Shown here: positions 1-7,494 of the stretch, piece after piece | How positions within the stretch are numbered: position 1 is the stretch's first letter | Layout: the number at the start of each line of letters is the position of its first letter | Assembly (NCBI GenBank): GCA_049997955.1 | Contig: JAEBDY010000003.1 | Location: 1 to 64,000 of the forward strand | Source: Umezawaea sp049997955 | GTDB taxonomy: Bacteria > Actinomycetota > Actinomycetes > Mycobacteriales > Pseudonocardiaceae | DNA: 64,000 nucleotides | Direction of reading: 5' to 3' | The notes under the pieces: generated by a model | The model's input: only the letters and a program-made list of their open reading frames with translations | Database searches by the model: none | What the model was told of the DNA's origin: nothing | Translations under genes and position numbers: made by a program

Positions 1-124
1 GCCGCTACGCTGGCCACGAGGTCTCCGGTGTTATGGGTTTGCTTGGTCGCTCACCCGTCTACCGGAGACCTCGCTACGTTTCAGGTATCGACACGCCGCT
101 GGTCATAGCCTTTGAAACACGACC
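1..124 (-). mobile_element. Terminal fragment of an IS5-family (IS427-type) element
   Basis: These bases are the reverse complement, with a few substitutions, of the left end of the complete IS copy at 45579-46602. The outer end reads GGTCGTGTTTCA on the minus strand and abuts a TA at 125-126, matching the TA-flanked ends of the complete copy. The transposase would be read on the minus strand and continue left of the window. The ATG used upstream in the other copy is not conserved here, which helps place the real transposase start at a downstream GTG. Confidence 0.85.
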
Positions 125-3100
125 TAGCCGCCCATCACTTGTCGGGTCAGGGCCTCGGCCTCCTCGATCCGGCCGGTCGCCTGGAGTCCCGCGGCGAGCA
201 TGAATGTGGCCGGCGTACCAAGTTCCCCCGTCAAACGGTGGGCGTCGCCGAGAACTTCCAGCACGGTGCGGAACTCATCGACGGCGGCCTCGACATCACC
301 CTTGAGGTGCAGGACGCAACCCAGGTTGAACCGCGCCCCGATGGTTCTCGCGTGGTCAGCACCATAGACGCTCTCCAGACCGGAGAGCACACTGCGGAAA
401 ATCGCCTCCGATTCCACCAACTCCTTGCCGTCGCGCAGGAGAACGGCCAGCGAGTTGAGAGCCGCGAGCGTGTCGGGGTGCTTCGGCCCGAGCACCCGCA
501 CAGCGCTCCGCGTCAGATTCCGGTACTCCCATTCAGCTCGTTCGACGTCGCCCTCGTCCCCCAGAACGAGGCAGAACCCGTGCCAAGCCGAGAGGACCGA
601 CGGGTGATCGTCGCCGAAGAGCAGGCGCCGGACCTCGAGGACCTGCCGGACCAGTTGTCCGGCCTCCCCAAGATCCCCCCGTGCCCGGAGGACCTGCGCG
701 AGGCTGTACCTGCCGGTCAACGTCTCCGGGTGGTCATACCCGTGATGTGAGGTGAGAGCGGTCACCGCTGAACGGAGCTCAATCTCCGCCGCAGCGAGGT
801 CGCCTTGGTCAACCAGGAGGTTTGCCAGGTTGCACCTGGCGCCCAAGGATTCCACCTCGTCCGGTCCGGCCGCCTTGATGGCTTCCCTGAACAGCCGCTC
901 CGCCTCCACCAAGTCGCCGAGCCAATGGACGACGATCGCGAGTCCGTGCTTGGCTGTCGCGGTCTGCCGGACACCCGCACCGTGCAACGCCTCCTCGACA
1001 GCCACAATCGAGCGGTACTCCGCCTCCGCCTCTGCCAGTCGACCCGACGACGCGAGCACATTCGCCCAAGCCTGCCGCACCATCAGGGTTCCGGGGTGCC
1101 TGTCACCCCAGATCTGCCGAGCCGAAGCCAGGCTGGTCCCCAGCACCCGTTCCGCGTCCTCCAGGTCGCCCAACGCCTGCCGCGCACGACCCAAAGTGCT
1201 GCTCGCCTGGATGACGAAGGGGTGCCGCTCTCCCCACCTCGCCACCGCGAGGCGGATGACCTCCGCACAGAGCTGCTCGGCTTCAGCGAAGCCACCCCGA
1301 TCGAGAAGGATCGTCGCGAGCACGTGGACCGTGACCGCGGTCAGGTGGTGCTCGGCCCCGAGATCACGCCGGAGGAAGTCGACGGAGCGGCGCACGAGTC
1401 CCTCCGCCTCGGCGAACCCACCACGAGCGCACAACACGCGTGCCAAGCCGTTCCGCATCGACACAGCGAGGTACGAGTCCGGATGGGTCTCCTCGTGCGC
1501 GGCCAGGACGAGGCGGAACTCCCTCTCCGCAGGCTCGATGTCTCCCCGCACACGCAGGATGTCCGCCAGACCGAACCGAGAGTTCAACGCGTAAGGACCC
1601 GAGTCGCCGCTCCCGGCCAGCACGGTCCGGTACTCGGCCTCGGCCTCAGCTAGCCGTCCAAGCTGCCGCAGGGCGGAGGCGAGAGAGAAGCGGCTGCCCA
1701 GCGTCTCGACAGCGCCAGGCCCGAGCAGGTCGTTCCGCCCCTCGACCGCGGCTCGGAGGAGGTCGAAAGCGTTGCGGTCGAGTCCAATGCTCCCGGAGAA
1801 GTCACCGCCGTGGTCGCACACGGTCGCGGCGCGCAACCTGTCCTCGACCTCTTGGTCCTGATCCAGGACGACACCCCGCGCGACCGAGCAGTGCGGGAGC
1901 AACAGGCGCCAGACCGGCCAGTTGGTCAGATCGTCGTACGGTCGCCGGACGGCGCACCGGTGCACCAAGTCGAGGACCAGGCGCGTGTAGGCGGGCACGT
2001 CCGGCGTCAGCCCGACGTGGTACCGGTTCGCGTCGCGGATGACCGGGTGCAGCACGACCGCGGGCACCGCCTCGGCCTGATCAGGACCGGGGTTGTCCGC
2101 CTCGTCCAACAGCCCCAGTTCGGCGAGGACCCGAAGCGACTTGCCCAGTCCGGCGGGGACCACCCCGTCCAGGACCACCGCACCGGCGAACGCCTCGGCA
2201 TCGAGCAGGTCCAACGGAATGGCCGTCGGCCCCAGCCAGGACAGCGCGCGCAGCAGCGGGCGGGCGTCGACGTGGCCGCGCCTGTCCAGCAGGTCCAGCG
2301 ACAGTTCCCACGTCCGGGTGAGCAGTTCGCGGTCGAGCGGCGCCTCCGTGGTCCACGACAGGTCGGTGACGTCGACAAAGCTGTCGTTCCACGCCTGTAG
2401 GTAGGCAGCGAACGTGGTCGCGGGGGTCCACCCCGGCAGCGCGGGAGCGGATCGAGTGGACGCGAGGTAGGACCCGGCCAGCCACAGGGCCAGCGGAAGT
2501 CCGCCCAGTCGGGTCGCCAGCGCCACCGCTTCGTCCGCGGTCCCGGCCTCGGGTACCCGGTCGAGCAGGACGTCGGCGCCGTCCGACGCGGAGAGCGCGG
2601 TCACCGCGTGGCGCTCCGCACGGCCCCACACACCGGGGTCACGGGTGCGGGTTGTGACCAAGATGGTGCCCCTACCGGGCTCGGGATCGCGTAACCACCC
2701 CCGGCCGCCGCGGACGCGCCCGTCCTCGGGCGCGAGCACCGCCGCGTCGTCGGCGTTGTCCAACACCAGCAGCCACTTCCGGTCCAAGGTGTTCAGGCTC
2801 CGCCACAGTAGGTCCGGAGCCGAACCGCGTTCGTAAGACCAAGCGTCGCGCACCATGGCCTGATCGGCGCCACAGCGCAGGGCCACTTCGCGCAGCCCTT
2901 CGACCAAGCCGGTCGTGGTGCTCGCGTCGACCCACCACACGTCGACTTCGTCGGCCACGCGCTCGACGATGCGCAGGGCAACCGTCGTTTTCCCGTAGCC
3001 TCCGGCGCCGTGCAGGACGACGTTGCGCCCGTCGGGTTCGCGGACTGCTTCCGCCACGACGTCGACAAGGGCGTCCCGGCCCCTCGTCCGCCGAGTGAGA

Positions 3101-3249
3101 CGGCCGAGCGGCACGGATACCGACGTCAGACCGGGTCCGCCAGGAGCATCCCCGTAGTTGTAGATGTTCCCCATGGCCTGCTGCACGGTGGAACCGTCCA
3201 TCGCGACGGCGGTTTGGTGCTTTGCAGATGAAGGGATCTCCTCGGCCAC
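124..3249 (-). CDS. STAND NTPase: NB-ARC domain with C-terminal tetratricopeptide repeats
   Basis: About 1041 residues. The start is GTG at 3249, preceded by GGAGGTGG at good spacing; a GTG at 3333 is possible but lacks such a site. Walker A GAGGYGKTT lies near residues 81-89, Walker B (WLLVLDN) near 159-165 and the NB-ARC GGLPLAL motif near 249-255. From about residue 500 to the end there are tandem TPR units rich in LAEAEAEYR-like helices. Proteins of this build are ATP-driven switch regulators or defence sensors; the N-terminal segment (about 45 residues with QQAMGNIYNYG) is not an obvious effector domain. The TAG stop is formed exactly at the junction with the IS end at 124-126, so the natural C-terminus may be altered or may coincide with the target site. 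Function is inferred from domains only. Confidence 0.8.
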   Translation of the reverse strand: MAEEIPSSAKHQTAVAMDGSTVQQAMGNIYNYGDAPGGPGLTSVSVPLGRLTRRTRGRDALVDVVAEAVREPDGRNVVLHGAGGYGKTTVALRIVERVADEVDVWWVDASTTTGLVEGLREVALRCGADQAMVRDAWSYERGSAPDLLWRSLNTLDRKWLLVLDNADDAAVLAPEDGRVRGGRGWLRDPEPGRGTILVTTRTRDPGVWGRAERHAVTALSASDGADVLLDRVPEAGTADEAVALATRLGGLPLALWLAGSYLASTRSAPALPGWTPATTFAAYLQAWNDSFVDVTDLSWTTEAPLDRELLTRTWELSLDLLDRRGHVDARPLLRALSWLGPTAIPLDLLDAEAFAGAVVLDGVVPAGLGKSLRVLAELGLLDEADNPGPDQAEAVPAVVLHPVIRDANRYHVGLTPDVPAYTRLVLDLVHRCAVRRPYDDLTNWPVWRLLLPHCSVARGVVLDQDQEVEDRLRAATVCDHGGDFSGSIGLDRNAFDLLRAAVEGRNDLLGPGAVETLGSRFSLASALRQLGRLAEAEAEYRTVLAGSGDSGPYALNSRFGLADILRVRGDIEPAEREFRLVLAAHEETHPDSYLAVSMRNGLARVLCARGGFAEAEGLVRRSVDFLRRDLGAEHHLTAVTVHVLATILLDRGGFAEAEQLCAEVIRLAVARWGERHPFVIQASSTLGRARQALGDLEDAERVLGTSLASARQIWGDRHPGTLMVRQAWANVLASSGRLAEAEAEYRSIVAVEEALHGAGVRQTATAKHGLAIVVHWLGDLVEAERLFREAIKAAGPDEVESLGARCNLANLLVDQGDLAAAEIELRSAVTALTSHHGYDHPETLTGRYSLAQVLRARGDLGEAGQLVRQVLEVRRLLFGDDHPSVLSAWHGFCLVLGDEGDVERAEWEYRNLTRSAVRVLGPKHPDTLAALNSLAVLLRDGKELVESEAIFRSVLSGLESVYGADHARTIGARFNLGCVLHLKGDVEAAVDEFRTVLEVLGDAHRLTGELGTPATFMLAAGLQATGRIEEAEALTRQVMGG

Positions 3250-3565
3250 GAATCCACCTCCACTGCTCCGGTCAAGATCGCAAGTACACGACCACAGGGT
3301 GGTCGAGGGGGAACACTTGGCGGAGTGAACCACCCGAACGAAGCAATGAGATAGGCCGTTCGGACAGATGAAACCCGCCTTATTGCGGTCGGCTCCAGCA
3401 TGGGGTTCGGGGCCACGTCAGATCCGGAGTCACCCGCCGGGACCCCAGATTCAGGTCGCGACAGGGGACGACAAACCTCTCGATCAGACGGCCATCGTCG
3501 AGTTCTACGGCGAGAAATGCAGGTCGGCTGATGTGATCCCATAGGTTTGGTCAGGGCTCGACCTG
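3250..3565. other. Intergenic region upstream of the STAND gene
   Basis: It holds the upstream region of the minus-strand STAND gene and the downstream end of the PIN-like gene. No ORF here has convincing protein character. A plus-strand stretch at about 3450-3543 (…DDKPLDQTAIVEFYGEK…stop) could be the tail of a lost gene but has no start. Confidence 0.4.
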
Positions 3566-4555
3566 CTAGAGAACGGCGGCCAGCCGGTCAAGCGCCGGGA
3601 CGGCATCATCACCTGATACCAGGCGTGGCTCCGCAATCGGGAACGGCGCGTCCTCGCGCACGATTTCCAGCACCTCGCAGAAGGAGCGGTCTGCTGTCAG
3701 GAACAAGTCGCAGTCGACCAGGTACGCGCTGTGCTGCTCGTCAGCCGGATTACCGTTGGTGACCTTCCGTGTCAACTGGACCGTGCGGACGGCCCAGCGC
3801 AGCCATTCACGCGGAAGTGCATCGCGTTCCGCGTCGGTCAGCCAGAACCGGTTGAATTCGGCCTGGTCAGACCTCACAGCGGTGAGATTCGCGTACGCGC
3901 CGATCCAGTCGGCAAATGTGGTGTCCCCGCTATTGAGCAACGACCAGTCGACCACTGTCACTAGCTGGTGCCAAAACAGGGTCGCTGACTCCCACCGCCA
4001 TGCCTCGACCGGCGCGCCGTTCCAGCCAGGTACATCAAGATCCTTGGCTGCGTCGCCCTTGCTGATCGTCAGTGCAGTGAGAGGCCGCAAGGAAAGCTTG
4101 TCTCGCAGGACGATGTTCGCCCTGTTCTGCTTCTGCTGCGATACGAGGTAGTCGCGCTCGTCGGTGCGGGCCATCTCGTAATCGTGGATCCGCTGCGAGT
4201 CCTGGGCCGCCTCGCGCCAGATCTTGTTGGTCCAGAAGTTGTTGAGCGACGCGACTTTGCCGGTGTCCGGCATCCGACGCATCCAGTGTGGTCGGAGCCT
4301 GCGCATCTCGGCCACGATGTCGGCCGCCTCGGTCTCCGCCTCACTGGGCAGTCTCTTCCACGGTCCCCTCGCAAGGGCTCGGATCTTCCGTTGCCGAGCG
4401 TCGGTCCGCGAGATTCTCGCCACTTCGACCAGCACGCTCGGAGGCATGAGCACCTTCAGGCTGTGTGAGGTCATCAGCTGTTGGAACTCGTGTACGACAT
4501 CATCGTCTCCGATCGACGACCACAAATTCGTGTCTATAGTGACTCGCGTTGTCAC
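3566..4555 (-). CDS. Large PIN-domain-like protein
   Basis: 329 residues. The N-terminus has the classic PIN beta-strand VTIDTNLW with an acidic residue at about 8, and the C-terminus carries YLVDCDLFLTADRSF near residues 278-292, which looks like the second PIN acidic cluster. About 200 mostly helical residues separate the two halves, far more than in a 130-150-residue VapC toxin. It therefore resembles the extended PIN-like proteins of conflict systems rather than an ordinary toxin. No small antitoxin-like ORF sits beside it. Nuclease activity on RNA is the family expectation and is not shown here. Confidence 0.65.
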   Translation of the reverse strand: MTTRVTIDTNLWSSIGDDDVVHEFQQLMTSHSLKVLMPPSVLVEVARISRTDARQRKIRALARGPWKRLPSEAETEAADIVAEMRRLRPHWMRRMPDTGKVASLNNFWTNKIWREAAQDSQRIHDYEMARTDERDYLVSQQKQNRANIVLRDKLSLRPLTALTISKGDAAKDLDVPGWNGAPVEAWRWESATLFWHQLVTVVDWSLLNSGDTTFADWIGAYANLTAVRSDQAEFNRFWLTDAERDALPREWLRWAVRTVQLTRKVTNGNPADEQHSAYLVDCDLFLTADRSFCEVLEIVREDAPFPIAEPRLVSGDDAVPALDRLAAVL

Positions 4556-4792
4556 TAGTCCACCCCCCGAAATAGAAATATGCGATCATTCATTCTCGCT
4601 GCCAGCGTCGCAGGTGTGATCGCCGGGGTAGCAATGTGTTCATGTCAGCGAATCGAAGTTACCTTGATTCTGGTCTCAAATCCGGCTTGACTAGTGTCGT
4701 GGAATGTCTCCAGTATGCAGCGTTGCTGCGTAGTCTCACTGAACTCTTCTCAGCGCATGCCTGACTGAGAAGCTGGGAGGTGGTTGACGGTG

Positions 4793-5478
4793 TCAGAATA
4801 AGGGCTCGACCGTGGTGCCCTCGTAGGGTCGTTCGGCGGATGGATCTGTCGCGATCTCGTAGACGATGAGGTGTCGGTCCGTCAGTGTCGTGATGTCTTC
4901 GTCGGTGATGCTGATCGAAGGTTTCCGGTCCTTAAGGTATAAGACGAGTTGACGCAGGGGGTAGGCCAAGCGTTCAACGAACGACCCGAAGTGTCTACCT
5001 GATGCTGTGGTGATCGCGTCGCGTCGTTGGATGAACTCGTCGTGTGGAACTCTGCGGACGATTTGGATGGCTACGTCGAGGTCGCCGAGGCGGTCCTGGG
5101 TGTCGTCGAGGTAGCTGCCGAAGACGGTGATGTGAGTGACTGTGTAAGGCTTGGAGCGATCGGTGTTGTAGCTGCGTACCCGGCCAGGTGCCGTCGCGCG
5201 GTGGCTCTGGTGATGGGTTTGGCGAAGCTGGCCCCGGCGAGAGCGTTGTCCCGGACTGTGGTGAACCACCAGGTTCCGTGCCGGTTCTGTTCGGTGATCT
5301 CCAGGTAGCCAGCGTTCGCGAGCCGTTCGAGTAGCCCGCGCGTTGAGTCCTCGGTCATGTCGAGAGTCGACGCAGCGTATTCGGCGAGGCCTGGGGACCC
5401 GCGGAATACGCGCACAAGGTCCCGAGCCTGAGCTGCTGGGATGCCTTCCACCAGCTGATCTTTAGATAGACGCACCAT
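4793..5478 (-). pseudogene. Frameshifted HTH-nucleotidyltransferase protein
   Basis: Two overlapping minus-strand frames join into one protein. Frame 1 (5478 to about 5170) begins MVRLSKDQLVEGIPAAQ and encodes a winged-helix-like domain. Frame 2 (about 5175 to 4793) encodes a minimal nucleotidyltransferase fold with FGSYLDDTQDRLGDLDVAI, matching the GS…DxD metal and nucleotide site. The switch needs a one-base shift near 5165-5180 (around …RRHLAG/VRSYN…). It could be a real inactivating indel, a sequencing error or, less likely, a programmed shift. Intact relatives pair a DNA-binding N-terminus with a MNT-like AMPylating domain in regulatory or toxin-antitoxin settings. Confidence 0.6.
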
Positions 5479-5925
5479 TCATCTCTACCACGGGCGGAGG
5501 GGCGTTCGGCACGTTCATTGACAACGCTGCCTGTGCGGGAAGGCGCCCAGGCCAGCACCTCGTTGTCGCGGAACTCGCACACCCGACCTGCTCAGGGGAG
5601 GCATACCACCTGGCTATCGGCGTGGTGTTGGTGGGCTGTCGGCGTGGTGTTGTCAGGATGCTGCTACGCCGGGTCGGTTGGTGTCGTTCCGTATGGGATG
5701 GCGGTGGGCTGGTGTGTCGATGATGCGGCAGTGGCTGCTACCGATGCAGTGACGGACGACGTGCGTGGTGCCTGTGTGTAGTTGACGGTGCTGTGGGGGA
5801 GTGGGAGCTAAATGGGAGGATTCAAGGTGCGACAACGGTTCAGGACTGCATGCAACGGCATCCAACGGTACCGCCGTGACCTGCGGGTCCAGTGTTTTCC
5901 CAGGTCGCGCACTTGACGGGGCGGC
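5479..5925. other. Non-coding stretch leading to the attachment site
   Basis: No convincing gene. A TCGGCGTGGTGTTG unit occurs twice in tandem near 5618-5655. The segment ending at about 5906 carries GTTTTCCCAGGTCG (from 5894), which recurs in the diverged repeats near 16485 and 50720 and probably marks the end of a mobile element beside its attachment core. Confidence 0.4.
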
Positions 5926-5969
5926 ACTGGGGGTCAAGGGGTCGCAGGTTCGAATCCTGTCGTCCCGAC
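5926..5969 (+). other. 3' half of tRNA-Pro(GGG); probable integration site remnant
   Basis: From the anticodon loop (CTGGGGG, anticodon GGG) through TCAAG, the T-arm GGTTCGAATCC and the acceptor end GTCCCGAC this matches the 3' part of an actinobacterial proline tRNA. The 5' half and D-arm are absent. An 11-base tRNA-like stretch GCGCACTTGAC at 5907-5917 is separated from it by about ten extra bases. Actinomycete integrative elements (for example pSAM2, known to use tRNA-Pro) leave such 3' halves at one end. By polarity, the element end would lie to the left and chromosome to the right, unless elements were integrated in tandem. Confidence 0.7.
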
Positions 5970-5974
5970 GGTCT

Positions 5975-6034
5975 GAATCAGCCCGCTGATTCTGGGCAAC
6001 AGCCCAGGTCAGCTGGCTTTTTCGTGCGCGAATA
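5975..6034 (+). terminator. Possible terminator after the tRNA fragment
   Basis: An inverted repeat GAATCA-GCCCGC-TGATTC at 5975-5992 is followed by a second small stem (TGGGC-AACA-GCCCA at about 5993-6006) and a short T-run near 6018-6022. It is consistent with the transcription terminator normally found after a tRNA gene. Confidence 0.4.
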
Positions 6035-6346
6035 ATGATCTTCGCATGATTTATCGCTGGCGGGCCCTGTTTTCAACATCAACAGGGCCGCAGAAGGAGC
6101 GAAGGTAGCCGGGTCGATCGGCTCGACATGCACCGAAACGTCCAGGCGGCCGGGGTAGGTCAGCAGCGGCGCGAGCCAACCGGGATGCACCTCGCGCGGG
6201 AAACCGACCACGGCGAAGCTGGAGACCCACTCGCCCCCGACCTCCAAGTGCCGCGCGGCCACCGACAAGGCGTCAGGGGTGAATGCGGCGGCTGCAGAGG
6301 GTGCCGGGGTATGGCTACCTCGAGTCTGGCGTGCGCGAGCGGGCAT
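5978..6346 (-). pseudogene. Truncated VirB4-like conjugation ATPase (N-terminus only)
   Basis: The ATG at 6346 overlaps the stop of prgI (ATGA), so the two were translationally coupled. About 80 residues follow the pattern of actinobacterial VirB4/SCO-type T4SS ATPases (HLEVGGEWVSSFAVVGFPRE, then SVHVEPIDPAT). After about 6100 the frame reads through unrelated DNA up to the tRNA fragment. The ATPase core with Walker A and B is missing, so the secretion operon is cut off at the attachment-site side. Confidence 0.65.
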
Positions 6347-7494
6347 CAGGACCCTCCGTTCTCGTCGTCGTAGTCGTCCTCGTAATCCCAGTCGTCGACG
6401 TCGTCTTCGATCAGGTCGGCGCTGGAGGTGGTGATGACCTCGTCGGAGCCGGCCAGCTCCGCTGACGGCGGCAGCAGGCTGTCGGGATTGCACGCCGAGG
6501 CCAGCACCGCCGTGGCCTGTCCGGCGTCCAGCGGGGTGACCACGATCCCGGCTGGGGACAGCAACTCGATCGCCTCGCCGAGGCGACGCACCAGACGCGA
6601 CTCCGCAGCCCGCCGCGTCCCGGCATCGACCTGTCCACCGGGCTGCTTGCGGCGTATGCCCGCCATCGACCCGAGCACCGCCAGCGCGCCGGGCCCGCCC
6701 AAGCCGTCAATTGGCGCGGCGATGCCGAGCGGCTCGCGCAGCACGAGCAGGACTTGGCGGCGCAGCAGGTCGGACTGCTGCCCGAGTTGAACCAGGTAGT
6801 CGGCGTGCTCGACCGCAGCGGCCTCCAGCGCGGGGTGCGGAAGGCCGCCCGCGCGTTCGCGCAACTCGGCGACTTGCGCGGACAGGTCGAGCCGTTCGGT
6901 GCGCACCAGCACCTGCACCGGCGCGGTCAACGAGTGCAGGTAGCGGCCGAACGAGGCGACCAGTGCCTCCTGCTCGTTCGGGGTCAGCAGCGCGAAGTTC
7001 ACCGTGGAGGCGACCGCGACCACGGCCAGGCCGTCGCCGCCCAGGTCGACCACGCCGGTCTCGGTGACGGCCTCGGCCGGCATTCGCAGCGCCGAGGGCG
7101 AGACCTGTTCGGGCTGCGTTGCTCGACCCTTGCCGCCCTTGGTCCGATGCGCAGCTTGTTCCGCGTTTGGGATGAGCCAGGCGGGTGCCGGGCGCACACC
7201 CTCGGGCGCGGCGACGCGGTGCCTTGGGGCGACCCGTTGGCGGATCGCGGCGACGAGCAGCTTGCCCATCGGCATCCCGTCGCGCTTGCCCAGGGCGAGC
7301 ATCGCGGAGGCGGCGCCGACCGGGACGGCGAAGGCCAGGAACACCGGGATCGGCAGGAAGGCACGGGTGGCCGCCCAGAGCAGGTAGAGCACCGTCCCGG
7401 CGGCGGTGAGGATCGCGAGTTGGCGTGCGGTCAAGGGACCGAGTACGCGGTCGTGCATGTCGACATCGGCCGGGATACGGACTGGCGCGGTCAT
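6346..7494 (-). CDS. PrgI family type IV secretion membrane protein
   Basis: 382 residues. The N-terminal 110 residues (MTAPVRIPADVDMHDRVLG…) form the PrgI domain with two hydrophobic spans (about 24-45 and 49-68), known as the VirB3-like component that partners VirB4 in Gram-positive conjugation systems. The remaining soluble part is typical of long actinobacterial versions and ends in an acidic tail (EDDVDDWDYEDDYDDE). AGGAGG lies nine bases before the ATG. Its end overlaps the VirB4 start, and its start overlaps the end of the TrbL-like gene, so all belong to one operon. Confidence 0.75.
   Translation of the reverse strand: MTAPVRIPADVDMHDRVLGPLTARQLAILTAAGTVLYLLWAATRAFLPIPVFLAFAVPVGAASAMLALGKRDGMPMGKLLVAAIRQRVAPRHRVAAPEGVRPAPAWLIPNAEQAAHRTKGGKGRATQPEQVSPSALRMPAEAVTETGVVDLGGDGLAVVAVASTVNFALLTPNEQEALVASFGRYLHSLTAPVQVLVRTERLDLSAQVAELRERAGGLPHPALEAAAVEHADYLVQLGQQSDLLRRQVLLVLREPLGIAAPIDGLGGPGALAVLGSMAGIRRKQPGGQVDAGTRRAAESRLVRRLGEAIELLSPAGIVVTPLDAGQATAVLASACNPDSLLPPSAELAGSDEVITTSSADLIEDDVDDWDYEDDYDDENGGS

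Noticed and set aside
5600..5660. Tandem TCGGCGTGGTGTTG repeat as a CRISPR or iteron array
   Set aside because: Only two units, without regular spacers and without cas or replication genes nearby.
5907..5969. Intact tRNA gene
   Set aside because: The acceptor 5' strand and D-arm are missing and ten extra bases interrupt the anticodon stem.
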